Position numbers and translations under genes: made by a program. 64,000 nucleotides of DNA from Formicarius rufipectus. Lineage: Eukaryota > Chordata > Aves > Passeriformes > Formicariidae. Below the pieces are notes generated by a model. The model had not been told where the DNA came from and made no database searches. It saw nothing but the letters and a program-made list of their open reading frames with translations. Below, piece by piece: positions 1 to 14,800 of this stretch (positions are counted from its first letter, which is position 1; every line of letters starts with the position of its first letter). The stretch lies in contig VXAU01003514.1 in NCBI GenBank assembly GCA_013399695.1, positions 62,001-126,000 of the forward strand. Reading direction: 5' to 3'.

Positions 1-1987
1 CCTACTTGGAAATGTGCTGATCCCAAGGATCCTGGGACGGTCTAGGTGGTTCTTAGACTTTAGTTATTTTCTAGCACTGTTGTAAAATTTTCTTTGGGGA
101 TTTTGGACTAAATTCCTATGAGCTCCAAATAGGAAACTTGTAGGCAAATGCAGGAGATGTGGCTGCATGCATTATATTTGCAACAGAGTACTGATGTATG
201 TTTAGTGTTCTCATAATGCTAAATTGTGTTCAAGTTCCTTTAGAAAAAAAATATGAAAGTCTACTGGTTTCCATGTTGTTATGGAGTTGTCATTTAGTTA
301 TAATTTAATGTAACTTTGGTCTGTTTCCACAGTGTGAACTAGTCCAATTCATCAGAAATAAGCATGTGGCCTCAGGGAGTTTCAAACATCTAGCTGATCT
401 AAGAGCTAACTGGTGTTCTGAGTAATAGATTTCTCTGGTCAATAAACTAACATGGTCAGCTTTGCATCTGCAGATTCTCTTTGTTCAGAAGGAGGTGGAA
501 ACATGTCGATGGGAGCAGAACCAGTCTTAATGCAAGCCCTGTCCCATCAGTCTGCACCATTTGTCATGTAAAAGTATTTCTGCATAAAAATTCATTAACA
601 TTTCTTTTGACACTGCTACTTTTTTTCCTACCTGTTTTGGCCCCTTGCTTGTATTGGAAGTGCCTTCCCTTGTGTTGGATCATGAACTGGAATGGACTTG
701 ATCTTTGCTGAAAGCTGAAGTTTTTCCCCTCTCAAGGGTGCAGGGTCTGGGGCTGTACCCCTGAGCCCTAAGGAGTGATGTCACCTAGAAGGGAGCTGAG
801 TTGAAATTAGAACAGTGGAGCTGAACCCTGAAAAGTGGCACAAGCTGTTGTCACCTGGCATCTGGTTCCACGGCTTCCACAAGTCTTGTCATGACTTTAT
901 TACTCCAGGCAGCAACTTCTACTGCCCCATCCTCTCTTTGGGGAGTCATGAAGGGACTTCATGGAGTCACTGAAAACAATGACTGGCATGTGGCAGAACT
1001 TCCTGCAATGGAAAATATTTCAAGATATTTCCTAAGAGACACTGCAGAGAGCACTGATAGTTTCAGTTCACTCTGTACTCCCAAGAGGCATTCTATGTCT
1101 TGGAGAAATCAAATTTGGTGGATATTGCTGTTGCCATAGTGACAATGCTTTTTTACTAACAATAAATAATTGTGCAACTTATCAGCTCTTTAGCTGCTGT
1201 TGCAGAGGATCTAACTTGCCTCTGCCTTGCACATTGTTTTTGCTCACTAGTCTTGAGGTTTTACAGTCTTGTGTGTCCCTGTTTCTTGTAGTGCATCAAG
1301 GCAGAAATTTGTTTAGTTTTTAAATGAGATCATCCTAAACAATTGCAAGGCATGAAAATGAGGTAAGCCTTTAATGGAGAATTTGTGGAACAGGTTCAGT
1401 GTGACTGAAGTTCTCTTTGGCACTCACAGTCAGATCTGAGAACCATCTTCCTGCATCATGGGTGGACCTGTGAGGCACTATACCCCAGAAAGATTATTCC
1501 TTCCTTCTGCTGGACAGCTCCCTGCCTGCATTCCTCTGTTCTGCCTCTCAAGAGAAAGCGAGGGATGGTGTAGCAGGGAGGGTCTTACCATCTCATGATG
1601 AGAACTAACACTAAAACAGCAGCAGAGGCTGTGGCTCAAGGCATCAGAGACCTGCCTGGACTCCTGATAAGCTTGATAGAAGGTGGCTAAATTCTATTTT
1701 TGTGACTCCTTCTACCTCTTCTGTTGCAGGGAAAACCAGGTTTGTGTACAGTATTTGCATGTGGTGATATTCCCTGCGGGGAAATGGGAGTATTACTGTA
1801 GTCTTTTGTTTATAGGTTGGAGAAGAGAAATCACTTGTGTGTGCACAGTGCTCTCATGGTGATGTAGGAACTGCATCCAGATCTGCTCTGGGCCAGACCA
1901 GAGAAGAGAACTCTGTCCCAGAAGATTATGCTGAACTAAATAAATCATCCAAGTGCTGACAGCCAGCTTGTGCTGTTACTCTATTTC

Positions 1988-2004
1988 TTTTTTTTTTTTT
2001 TTTT
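1988..2004. repeat. Poly-T run (17)
   Basis: This is an uninterrupted run of 17 T. It could be the tail of an old minus-strand retrocopy, but the flanking sequence is not recognisable as one, so it is called only as a homopolymer. Confidence 0.9.
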
Positions 2005-5000
2005 AATATCCCTGAGTGGGTTGGAAAGTCAGATGCAAAATCCAGAGTCTGGAGACTTGAATCTGTACCCTCTGTTTTATTTAGTTCTTACAGGTGCCTT
2101 CCACAGGGAAGCAGCTAATGTTATAGATGAACTTGCATTCTTCATTAACAAATATTGTTTCTTTCCAGCAATGAAGAATATATGACCAGTGAAGTGGGAC
2201 AGAAGGCATAATGGGAGAACATGGAGGGGATCTCTTACCTAGATGGTCTGAGAATGTGGTTTATTATTGATCGAATTACATCTTGTGACTTGTTCTGCAA
2301 GCCAAAACCTTCCTTTTAATTTTCATTATCTTGGCAATGTTTCCTGTTATGTTCTGGAGTTCCCTTCAGACTCACTAAGATATGAGCCAAGTTGAAAAAA
2401 TGCATACATTTGGGCGAAGTTTACATAATGACTCTTTGGAGAGGCCCTTGTGTGAAGGTGCACCCAGGATGTGACCTAGACTCTTGTGATCCCTTAGGTA
2501 ATGTTATGCCCTTAGAAAAATGCCCCATCTCTTAGTGACATAATCAGCTACCTTTTTTTTTCCTATTAAAACCACTTTTCCCACTTAGCTGGCCTGTCTC
2601 TGTACCTTATGTAGTAGATTGGTTTACTCAGAGATCTTTACTTCAGGTTGGGAAGGGACCGAGCAGTTGTCAGGTGCTGCCATGGTTATTTTCACTCAGC
2701 TTGTAATGAAGCAGTTGCCTCTGGAGTTGGTGGGATTTCATCTGTGTGTAAATCCAGAGTACAACATTTAAATACAGGCCTTAGGCTTTGACTGGCAAGA
2801 AATAAATTGGAAAGGGAGATTGTGGTTTCTTCTGGAGTCTTAGGGATGGCCGTGGGGACTGGTGAACTCTGCCACCTGATACCACAACAGAAGCACTGCT
2901 GCAGGCCTTGCCTTATGGTTGGGTTTGTTGCTGTTACTCATTAGTTACAGTTTAAGTGAGGCACTGGGGATACAGCATAGTGGGATTGCAGAGGAGATGA
3001 GGCATTACTCAACTTGATTTCCTTAGAGGTGACTTCTGTAAGCATCTCTTCTCCCTGCTTCTGTTTTTTCTCCCCTTTCTTGCCCCCTTGAAGATGGGAT
3101 TACGGGAGAGGAGATGCTTGAGTTTGCCATGAGTGAGGAAGAAATTCCTTAGCACTGAAACAAGAAGTGACTCAGTAAAAGTTGAAGTGTTGAACTCATT
3201 CTAAGTAGTATTATCAACTGCTGAAATAAAGGAAAATACAGAAAATTAAGGGGCCATGGAAGGGATGATGCCTCCTTTTATCACAGTATAAATGACAAAT
3301 AGCTAATCTTGTCTCAGGGAACTAGACAAAACAGCAGTGCATCAATTTTTCCCTGAGCTGGGTGGAGAGATGGTATTCCCTGCCCAAGAGATGTTTGTGA
3401 GGCTCAGTAGCTGTCACTCTTTCCCAAGAAACTCTGAAGAAAAAAGTCATGTTATCAAACCCTGGTCTGACTTCTAGTTGCATCCATACTCACAGGGGTA
3501 AAAAACAGTTTTGTTTTGGATTTTTTTTTCCTGTGTGGAAAGTATACCTCTTTGGAATTCTCATATCCATCATGAACTGGGAGAAGACAGTATTATTAAA
3601 AAAAATATTGCTTTTGCAGAATGGAAAAATGAAAGCATCCGATTTGAAACTTTGCCATTGCCTTTGTGGGCATATTCATCATTAATCTTGACATGAACCT
3701 TTTAAAACAATTTTGTCAGTCAAACATTGTCAAAATGAGGCATTTTCATACTGCTCCATTTCAATGCATAGAATTCAAGGATTTTCTTTCATCAAAAAAC
3801 CCCAAAACTGTTAATGAGAAATTGTGTTCTGCCTGTATGGAGTTTATGGTGGCTTAGGGAAGGCGGGTAGTCAGACCTCGGGGATTTGATTCTATACAGA
3901 AAATGAGTATGTCGTGTTCTCTGCTATTATTTATGATTTAATTAGCAGGCAGAAAGGCCTTTTTTTTTCCCTCCAGATCCCCCTTACCCTGCCCCAGTTT
4001 TACACTGATTATGCAAGTAAGAACCTGAGAAAACAAGTTGTCTAGGTGATATGCAGTATAATAAATTCACAAACATATTCAGGTTCACCAATAATGACTT
4101 TTCTAAGGCTTTAGGGTTCTCTCATAATAGAAAAGGGAAAACATTCTGCTATGCTTGCCCTAACTGAAGTAAGAATTGTCCTGGCTGTTCTGTCTGCTAA
4201 AACTAATTTCTTCCCTGATGTCAGTGGCAGCAGGGAACAGAACAGGCAGGGACTAATGCCTTTCCAATGTGCTTCAGGTTGGGAGTGTGGGTTCAAAGAC
4301 AGGGTTTTACTGGGGAAAATTGATTGATCTTGGTGAATTTGCTCTTCAGAGAAGAAGCAGAGAAATCTGAGAGAGCATGCAGCTGTTTCATCTGCATTTA
4401 TATGTTCCATGGATGGCTTATCTATGAAAAGCAAATCCAGTGCTAAGTACAGATGTAGTCCCTCACTTACATTGTACTTGGCTTTAGTGGTGATTGTGTC
4501 CTTTGGTATCTTAGAGAAGGAAGGCCCATGTAAGTGGGCTGACAAATAGCTGCCAGAATCAGACTGCAGAGCAGAGGCAGAGAACAAACTGTACCATAAG
4601 CCACAGTGACTAAGTGGGCAGTTTGAGCTTCACCACTGCTTCTCTTAACTTCACATGCACCATTGGCTTGGTTGAAGGATGTGGTTCTGCCACTTAGAAA
4701 AGATGTATGGGCAAACTTGGCTCTAGATAGTTTCTGTAGGGTTTTGCCACGTTGCCCCATACTGCTGCCTTCTCAAGTCATTCTAATGCAAAAATTGGTA
4801 TTGAAGAGTGGCAGCTGTACCGATTCTATCTGGACATCTCTTCTTGGATCAGACTTATCTGCGGGTCTGAGTTCAGGTCTGCATGTGGATTTCTTTGCTT
4901 CTTGACTCTTTAAATGAAGGGAGAAAATAACTGAGCAGTTTTGTGCTTGCAGGTAGCTAGCACCTTCAAGTTTGTTATCTCTGCATGATATATGTCTGCA

Positions 5001-6458
5001 AAAATTATCATAGATGTTAAAAAAATCTGAGGTAAAATTAGGAAAACCTGCATAAAACATAGTTCTGATCCTTATGAAGGGGCTATCCTGGATAAAACTT
5101 TTGAAAAGGTGATCTAGCACCCTAATTTCTTGCAGCAGAAAGGAAGCCTAACTAGCAATCCCAAAATGGAACTTTTAAACTAAAATCTTACTATTCATTT
5201 TTCTAGCAGTAGTAATTATTACTTCAGTGTATTTTCTGTGAAATTGTTACCAATGGGACTGCAAAAGCATAATGTGGTCAACGCTAAGGACTTGGGAAGC
5301 ATTCTTGCAGATGTTTCACTCAAACCATGACAGAAAAAAAACCCATAATTCTCAGAAATAGCCCATTTTTCCTTGCTATCAGTTCAGTTTCAACTGACCT
5401 TAAAGTTAAATTCAAGAGTTGTGCTTTTTGTGAGCTTTACCATTTGAGAGTTACCCTTCTAAATTATCTACAATCATATCCATGCTCTCGCTTGTCACTG
5501 CTAAGCAGTAGCTCAACCCAAGTTTTAGGGGCTTTATTCTCAAACTCAGTACTCATTTGCACCACAACTGAATTCTTACTACAAGATTTGTATGCACAGC
5601 CCCTGTGCAAATGAGAACTGAATATATTGCTGCTCTGTAGCCAGACCTGAGCACTACAATATGGTACATCTGTTTTGATGCATGTCCTGCTATGCTTGCC
5701 TCTTGTAACCAGCTGGATCCAGTGTGATCCATGAGGTGGTTTTGCCAGATGCATGTCTTCTCTAGCTGCTTAGTCCCCCTAAGAGTTTGGGAAACACAGA
5801 GCTGCAGGGTGAGATTGGGAATGTATGAGTTCTCACAATTTTCTAGAGGAAACACAGAAACTTGTGTTTTCTCAACATTCCGGTGGATATTGGTCACCTC
5901 TGCTCCCCAAGGCATGAGGCTAATTGCCCTGAAAGACAATGTTTTTCAAGAAAGCCTGCTGTTTGGAGGGTAAATCTACAAGACCTGGAGATCAGTATTC
6001 TGGGGGAACTCCATGTCCTGAGTGGTGATCTCCGGGCTCAGACTTTTAAAGCCAGCCAGCTGACTTTTGTGTGGAAACAGATCAGGGAGTACTCAGATAC
6101 CTGAAGAGGTGCAGTGAAGGGGAATTTGGTCTGCTCCTCAGCTTTTTTTTAACAGTCTTATAGGTGAAGAGGCTGCTTTTCCTTACCTGGCACACCTCTG
6201 GGTGCCCTGCATTCAGACACCAGCCTCACTATTCCTCACGAAGCTGTGGATATACATCCTATGGGCTAGCACTTCATCTGAAAGGCCCCAGTAGACATGG
6301 ATGTCCCCCAGAGTCTTGACCCCGTGCTTCCACAGCAGATAATAAATAGCAAATTTGTTGTTCTGGACACTGCTGCCAAGTCCTGGATTATGATATTTGC
6401 TGTTCTTTTTGGAAGAACTACAATGTAGACCTCGGTGGATATCATATTTTCAAGAGAT

Positions 6459-6482
6459 CTTTCAACATCTCTTTCAACATCT
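6459..6482. repeat. 12-bp tandem pair
   Basis: The 12-mer CTTTCAACATCT occurs twice, head to tail and with no mismatch. Read on the minus strand it would repeat four residues (DVERDVER) in an ORF that has no other sign of being real. It is probably a replication-slippage duplication. Confidence 0.85.
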
Positions 6483-6600
6483 TTATGGGAGTTTTTACCC
6501 ACAATTTCTACCTAAAATAGGCAAAAACCCCTTGTATCCCTATGAGGTATTTTGCATAGCATGTGGTGACTATTAGAGAAAACAAGTGTGGTTCTTACCA

Positions 6601-6760
6601 GTGAATCTGAAATAATGGGGGGGTGGTGATGAGAGTAAGTAGGGAGTGGAAGAGTAAAAAAGAGGACTGGAAGGGTACAGAAGAACAGATAAATTGGTAG
6701 AATGCCAAAAAAAAAAATTGATGGTGATATAAAAAGTGAAGGGAAATGACAAGATGACTT
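6601..6760. repeat. Purine-rich strand block
   Basis: The plus strand is strongly biased to A and G over this stretch, with a G7 run and an A10-type run inside it and few pyrimidines. Such blocks are common low-complexity DNA in vertebrates and can adopt triplex-like structures. No gene is implied: the 63- and 80-codon minus-strand ORFs here are pyrimidine-rich by-products. Confidence 0.6.
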
Positions 6761-9700
6761 GCAAATGGAACTAAATAACAGTAAGTATCTGCTACTCCCT
6801 GGAAACTAAACATGTATTTTAGATATGCAGAACACAAAAAAATATAGGAGGACGGAGAGTGAAAAAAAGAGTGAATTAAGTGCTATTAAAAAAAACCTGC
6901 TAATGGCTTAATCCTTAGTTATGCATATTCAAGGTCATGTCCATAGAGTCATGCAGACTAGCATGAGGTGTTTCTCTATGAAAATTAATGTGCCTCAGCT
7001 GACTCACTTGAGCAGGTCAAAAAACTCTTCACTTCTTTGCTTTTAATGAGTTGGAGCTGGAGTTTGCTCTTCTTCGGATTGAAACTGATGTGCCTTATAG
7101 AAGAGATGAGTAAACCAGCTGGTACTTGCAGTACAGTGCCCTGCTATCCTTGGGGTAGAGATATTCAGTCACATTTGATTGAAAGTTCTTGGGGCTCTTC
7201 CAGCATGAAAAGGAGTGAGGAACCACTTTGCACGGAGAGCAAAATGTGCAGGGGGAAAAAATGGGTCACAGAAATGTGACTTGGACACCAGATTGATATC
7301 TAGAACAGGATGACCTATCTGGATTAATATCAAATAAGAACACAATGGAAATGGAAGATCAGTTGCCTGATGCAAAATTTAAAAGCAGCTTAAAGGTTAT
7401 GCTGTCATGCAGAGGTCGTCAAGTGAACAGAATCATCAGTCTGTAGGGAACTTGAGTCCTCTGCTGGAAGAAGTGGAAATCATGAACCTCTTAGAATACG
7501 CTTGTTGACTTTTGACCTCTGTAAGGCAGATTCTTAATATACCCATTTACAGTACTGGGAACTGAACACTCTACTCCGTGTAATCTCAAATAGTTGAGTG
7601 TATCAGTGGACCATTTCAGTCTGACTAGTCTGAACATGAGAAATTGACTTTAAAAAGTAAGAATTCAGTTTATAAGTGGATGCCATGTTTTGGCAGGAAA
7701 AAACCCATCAAAACTCTTCTGTGTTTGTCAGAACTGACAAGTACGTTGGCCTGCAAAAATACACGGAAACAAGGCAAATTGTTTCCACGTTCCCATTAAC
7801 AGCTCAATTGAACTATACAAAAGCTTTGTCAAATATGTGTAAAAACGCAAATTGTGTAAAGGAAAGGAAAATGTACTTTTTTTTTGGTCATAATTTTTAG
7901 TAGGTCCTTGGCCTGACTAAGGTTTGTAGGCAATGGAAAGTGTCATTTTGACCCTGGCAGAAATTGCATCAATTTAAGTGACTAGATATCTTTAAGGCAT
8001 AGAGTGCCTGACACATTAGAGTATCCATAAAAGACCCAAAGCCTTTACTGAAGCTGTTTCTGAACCAAGATGACTTGCAATCTTTTGGCTCCAATTCTCA
8101 GGAAAGTTAGCAGTGAGAAATTATAACAGGCACCAATGCAGAAGCAAAGGGAAATGATGGTACTTTTCCCAGGGGACTTCTAATTTCAGCTAATTATGTT
8201 GTCACTAACTTTTTTAATATGCCACTTTAAGTCTGAGTTACTGTTACTGGACTCTTGGACACTATTTCTTCATGAGGAATAAGAATAATTATCCCAGTTG
8301 TATTGAAAAGACCCTTTTAAATTTTTGGGTGTGGTATGCTGCAAACCATGTCTTTGTACAAATTCTTGAACTAATGCCTGTATGCCAGATTCTAGAGTCA
8401 GGAATCTGAAAATCAAGGTAACAATTTGGCTCTTGTATGTCTTTGATCATGGTCGGGTGAATTTTGAGCATAGCTGGACTTGTTCTAGACTTAAGGTTTC
8501 TCCCTGGCACACGTACACACTTTACAAAGCCTATGCATAATCTTATGTAATTATTTTTTCCCCTGGTACCTGGAGTCTCTCATTTGCCTGAAGTTTTCAG
8601 CATCAAAATTCTACAGTGGATTTGAATTTAGCAAGGTAGGTATGTAAGCCAAGCACATGAGCAATTCTGAGACCAAGCAGTGTGCATTCAGAAAACAGGA
8701 TTGTATGAGTACTAAAATATCTTCTGGCAATAGGTATAGTGTTTTACTCCACATTTTGAGACTGGAATGGGTTTCACACAGTGGGGGATGTTGTTTTACG
8801 AATTCTTGTGTAGTGTCCTTTTGAGGTTGGGGCCTAGCCCTGAAAACCTGTATTCATCTCACTTGTTCTTCACAGGTGAGATCAATGTTTTGTAAGATTA
8901 AGACCTTGAATGAACACATTAGAGGTAAACAGCATGAAATAATGTAGGCTTGGAGCTCCAGAGGAGACTACACCAAGCTTTCAGATCAAAGCATGTTTAA
9001 AGCAGATAAAGGTTTAAGCAAAATTCTGCAGCCAACACCTCTGTCTGTCACCTGTATCTTCTGTTGGAAACAAGATGTAACCTGCTTGAATATTTTGGGG
9101 TTTTCCTGATAGAAACAGTCTGAAATCACTGTAAGTCCCTCTCCTGTGAAACTAGCAGCCCACAATTGTGTAGTCCCATCTTTTGGGGAATTGAGTTGTC
9201 ATCCTCTTGTCTGAAGGGAGATGTCCTTTGTGAGCTTTATGGTGCTATAAGGCCTATGCTTTGAGAATGTTGCTTTAACTGGGGCAGTTCAGCTGTGTTC
9301 ATATAACTCTGCTTTGAGCTTTTATCCTTTGAATGTTGCCACATTTTTTTCCCTTTCTTGGAATTAACAAATCTTCATCTCATTTAAATGTTTCATTTGG
9401 AAGCTTTCTCATTGGCAGTGAAACACCTCGGTGGCTTCATGGATGAGAAATAAAGTCAAGAAGAAAAGCAAAGAGAAAGTCAATAACAACCCCAAATAAA
9501 ACCATAATCAGTGTCCCATAATTACAGTACTTCATTCAAGCAATGATTTATGTTGTATTTCAGAGCTCTAGGAAATGAAACTTTCGATAACTCATTCTGG
9601 GTTGGGCTTTCTTTTGAGATGACAAAGCGGTCTCTCATTGCTATGGAGGACTATAGGGTGCTTTCAGGCAGTAGGGCTGCTCACCTATGGTAGGCTGATA

Positions 9701-11770
9701 TTCAGAGGGGGTATTCTCCCTTCCTGAAAGCAGCAATCTGCTCTATGAGCCTGTCCCAGTTCTTGTAGCTGGTGGAGTTCACTCTTCACTTGCTCCACTT
9801 TTCTCGCTATGGCTGATGTCTCCCTTGGAGTGCAGGATTACCCATTCTCATACCTCTCCCTCAAGTGCAGTACAGTTCCCTTTCTGCAGCAGAGGGGCAC
9901 TCCAAGAGTTTCTAGTAACTCTTTCTGCAGGATTCTTTTTGAGTTCTGAAGTAAAAACTTACCCCTGCAATCAAATACTAGTCTCCGATAACAATATCTT
10001 TTTAATCTGGACCTGTGTTTCTGCTTCCCAAAGTATGATTTTCTCAGTGTGATAGTTGTCCTGATTAAAAATAAAAAAAATCCACAAACAAAAGCAATGG
10101 CCAATGTTCTCCATATTTTTAATAGCTTTTGGCTGTGATGATTCTACTCAGAGATGTTATCTATGAGTAGTTCTCATTTTTGTTACATTATTCAAGCTGA
10201 TTCAATTTCTCCTTGACTAGATCAAGTCTGACTTTTCTCTACTTTTCTTTAACTATCACATGTTATAGCAGGGGAAAGTGCAAGGTCCCTGTAGAATTTA
10301 AAAAATAAAATCTGGGAAATAGCTCTGCTTACCATCTCATCCTAATCATTTGTCCTCTGAGTAGAAAAAGCTTTTCCCGGCCTTGTGTATGTGAAAATAA
10401 GAGTATGAAAATAAGTGCAGGTACTCGATGTCAATTACAGTGATACTATTTAAATGCAAATTTTGTTTTGGTCAGGCTGATCCAATAATATGAATAGAGG
10501 GCTTTTATGTAAATAAGCATATTGTAATAAGACAACGAAGTATTTGTAATTTTCGTTGTTAGCATTTTCCTTTCTCCCAGAGGGTGAGTTCACTAGGTTT
10601 TTAGGAACACAGGGGAAGGATGGGAGTGGCACTTGACATTCAGAGTTGTGGGATAAAGTTGTATAAGGCTATAGGCTGCAGACTGAAACAGCTCATGTTC
10701 ATTAGCTGTCCAACAAAAGAGATGGCTTGCAATTTCTCATTAGCAGCATGTAAATAGGAAACTGTAGGGAAGCAATCTAGTGTCAACCTTCTGAGACATG
10801 AGTTTGAGACTATGGTAACATTTCAGTTTTGGTTTTTTGATCTGGAAGGTTTTTTCCTCTTAGCAGATTTATTGATAATATACCCACTAACATAGTCATA
10901 GGAACTAAAACAATCTTATCCACATTGTCTGTGTATACCAAACAAATTTATTTTCATACTGGATAATAAAATTAGTTTTAATAAAATTGCACTACTAACA
11001 AAACATTAAGAAACCTGAAACGTTGAAGTCTATCTTATTTAGATGTAGAGCCTAAGTTTCCTCTGTATTCAGTGGGGACTAGAGGACACTTAGAGAGACT
11101 TAGTATGGAACAAATTTCACTGCAGATGTTTCCTATTTCCCGAGATTATGAAAAGATTCTGAATTAGGTTTTTATATTGGGTACCTATCAAATTAATGTA
11201 GAAAGAGGAATAGAATCCCAAAGGTCTGAATAGCAGCTCTTGCTGCTCTAGAAGCCCACATGCACTGGGTTGGGTTACAGACACTTGCAGGGAAGTGCTC
11301 TGGGATTCAGTTCTATTATGGTGGAATTAGCATTGAAATTAATAACTGGGGACCTGTTCAGCAGAAACCATGTAACTCTGTCCTTCATCTCAGGTATGCT
11401 GAACCTCACTCTAATCAAGGCAGAAGATTAATGGGCTGCTGGTACCTTATGTAATACTAGATTTAAACCACACTGAAAGGAGTCACTGTGGTTATTTTTT
11501 GCTGTTCCCCCAAGGTATGTCACATAATCCTTCCATGCACTGCTTTAAGTTGGCACTTGGCTTTTTTCAAAAACTTAATTTTGTTCTAAGCCTCTAAAAA
11601 TCTAATGCAGCACACTAAGGCAAAAGAGTGATTGTAGTTGTTACTTGAAATCAGTCATATCTTTTCATTGTAATTTTTGCAAATATATGAGGTCGTGAAT
11701 GGCACTACCCTGAATTGCCATGCATCTAGAAACTGCTGATTGGCCTGAATTTTTATATCAGTGTAATTTC

Positions 11771-11820
11771 AGACTAATAGGATATGCCCAATTGCGGACT
11801 GGGCATATCCCATAAAGTCT
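11771..11820. repeat. Inverted repeat / hairpin
   Basis: An 11-bp perfect stem (GGATATGCCCA at 11780-11790 with TGGGCATATCC at 11800-11810) encloses a 9-base loop. A further 5-bp outer match (AGACT at 11771 with AGTCT at 11816) lies beyond small internal mismatches. The whole is about 50 nt. It is too short and interrupted for a typical miRNA precursor. It may be chance, a degenerate transposon terminus or a symmetric protein site. Confidence 0.8.
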
Positions 11821-14800
11821 GCAAAAGATATTGCAGAAAGGACCTTTGTTAATAATGGTAATGGTGTAACTACTATGCTGCTCCTATAAAACATTTAGGA
11901 ATGGAATAAGAGTACGGAAAAGAAAGACTAATAGTCTCTATACGACAAATATTCTTACTTTCTTCTGTTTTAATGAGAATTGAAGTATGTTTTAGGTTTT
12001 CTTTACTCCAAGTTTTGAAAGCAGATACTTGCTTTCTACTACATATAAGAAATGCAGAGATTGCTAGATGGCCACTGAGCCCTGTTCATCACGTGTAGCA
12101 GACACTTCATGCCAAGGGCATGACTTTGGTTCCTCTGCAGGTGACTTGTGTCCAGTTCTGCAGCCTGAACTCCCAGGGGGGTTTTCTGTCTGGATCTTCC
12201 TGCCTGGAAAGCTGTGGCTTTGCAGGGTCTGGATTTGCCCACAGCAGTGAGGTGCTGTGAGGTTAGAGGTTTGAGTCCAGTCTGTCAGTGAGTGGTTGGC
12301 TGTCAGTGCCCAAGTGTTGGTGTTGTGTCCCTATGCTGGGTTTAGCGGGGCTACTGGGTGATTTACTGAACTGAGGATACCATTGCACTCTGGCCACACT
12401 ACATAATACACTATACTGCATTTGTAGTGATTGAAGCATGACTGGTGAAGATCCTGCTAATGATACAGTACAATGGCTGTTAGACCACTACATGGTAAGG
12501 TAGGACTTGACTTTCCTATATTGACCTTGAGTAGATGGCCAATATGAGAGTGACCAAACTGTCTCTTCATCAGTATCTCTTACAGGAAGAGTTTTTCTTT
12601 ATTTTAGGACTGTGATGTTTCAAAGGTTCTGGATGCTATGCAGTGGTGCTTCTAATACCCTTTTGCTCTCTTTGATAGGGAAAATTTGGTCCAGGAGTGA
12701 TGTCTGAGAGTACAAGACAATATGCTGGATAAAAAATGTCCATTCATTTTGTGAATAGATGAATTTGATGTAACTTTCATTGCTAGATTTGGATGTATCA
12801 TGTGGTTATTCCAGCATATAAAACCTCTTTCCTATCCCATTTGCTTAGGAGGTAAAGGTCAGATTTTTAAAAAAGCTGTACAAAGAATGAGAAAATCATG
12901 AATGTATTTTTCTTTCTAGCCCCTTAAAGGAAACTTTGAGGATTGAATAAGCCTTAACATTCTGAAACTTTTTACTTCTTTGTTCTGAGAGGGACTGTCT
13001 GATAGAATTCGCTAGAGAAGTAAACTAACCCATAATTCAGTTACAGAAGCATGGTGATGGCTCAGAAGAGCTACAAAGGGGAAGTAATTTATTTTAAACT
13101 ATACAGAGATTTAGAATAATTGTTACACTGCCTATTGTGTTCCATTCTGTCTACATTTTCTGTTGTGGTGTGCTGAACAAATAACTTGCAGAAAATAATC
13201 CATCTGGCAGTCCTGGCTCTCTACATCTCTTCCTGGAACATCTTCAGCTACACTGCAACTTTTCCAAACTAATTACCAGAACTGTGCCAGAAATGTTTAT
13301 AGGTATTTGAGAGTCTGTCACGGGCACAGGAGTATTCTAGTTCTGTCATCTTGTTGGTATTTTAAATGTGCCTGGTAAGGTTCAACTGCACAAAAGTGTG
13401 TGAAATAAGAGCATGTCAGGAAGAAGACCATGACCCCTCTCTTGGAACCAATGGATAAAGAGAACACAAAGTGCTTTGAGGAAACTTTTTTTCTTATGCT
13501 TGTCAGGTGCTTCTCACAGGTGGCCTATAAATGGAATCATTCCTCAGAGGTCACTCACAAAGTTCTTGCTGAGCAAAATATCATCTTATAATTTGAAGTT
13601 CCTGACTTTCCAAAGGTTTTTAGAAGAATTTTGTAAAATAACTGGTTTTTTGTTTTTGTTTTTTTTTTTTAAAAAAACCCCAATGATTGTTTTTGTGCAT
13701 TCAGAATTTAAAACATGGAGTGCTTGTAATAGTAATAGTTGGGCAAAGAGAAGTTGAAGAAAAAAAGTAAGTTTATTTTCAAGGTTCTTCAAACAAAAAT
13801 TGTTCTGCCAGGTTTTAAAGACATGTTTTACCTAGTGTAAGGAAGTGATATTGACTAGGGAAAACAAACTAATGTATCTTATAAGACTTAAGGAACTGGT
13901 AGAGGAAGGGGCAGAAGAAAGCAGTTTGGGATCTGTGATGGAAGTCTTAAGCAAGATCATTTGCTTATAATGAATGTGACTTTCTTTCCTATCTGTGCTG
14001 AAGCAGCTCCTATTTCACTATATAGAAGGCAAAAGGCTTGTTTGTTGCCTTATACCAAGGGGTTACAGCTACCAAAAAATATTGACTATATATATAAAAA
14101 AAAAAATCTAGTTGGAAGCTGTGTGAAGTCAAGTCTTGAAATAAAAGGAACCCAATCTTCCCACAGGGTCTTTGTGGTGGGCATTAGTTTAAAGCACTAT
14201 ACAAGTGGAGGAACTGCAGAGCTGTTAGTTCTCCTGAAGATCTCTAGTATAAAAGGGTAGAATAACTTAGCAAGGCTATTTCCTGAGCTGAGACTTCTCT
14301 GATACTATATAGCTTCTATATTTACTGTTAGAATTTTGTTCTAGCACAGTATAGTTGACAGGTTCATTCCTTTTCTAAGAGGTTTTTATGGGTTATAAAC
14401 TTTAGTTTTGATATTTCTGTTTTTCTTTCTCTTCTTACTAGGCATGTGCCCTTCTGTTCTTATTTCATTGACAGTGGTAAGCCTACTAGAGAGGACTAGG
14501 GGAGGAAGTATTTTAATATTATTTGGCCTGTAATGTACACTTTAATAGCTTGAGATAGCTGGAATTTGGTGATCACAGTCACCACCAGTTGAAAAAAATT
14601 TGTCAGAAAGATTCATGCATTTGTTATAAAGAGTATTTCTAATCAAGCCAGGAGATGCAAAGAGGATCATTGAGAACATTGTGTTGCAGCAGAGGTCAAA
14701 TTAGTGTGAGTGTATTAGAAGGGAAGATAAGAGTTGTGATATTAAAAATAGAATAAACAACTAACTATTGAAAACTCTGCAGCTTCCTTATTCTGTAGCA

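Noticed and set aside
4111..4587. 158-codon minus-strand ORF
   Set aside because: No domain, signal peptide or splice context; within chance length for the window.
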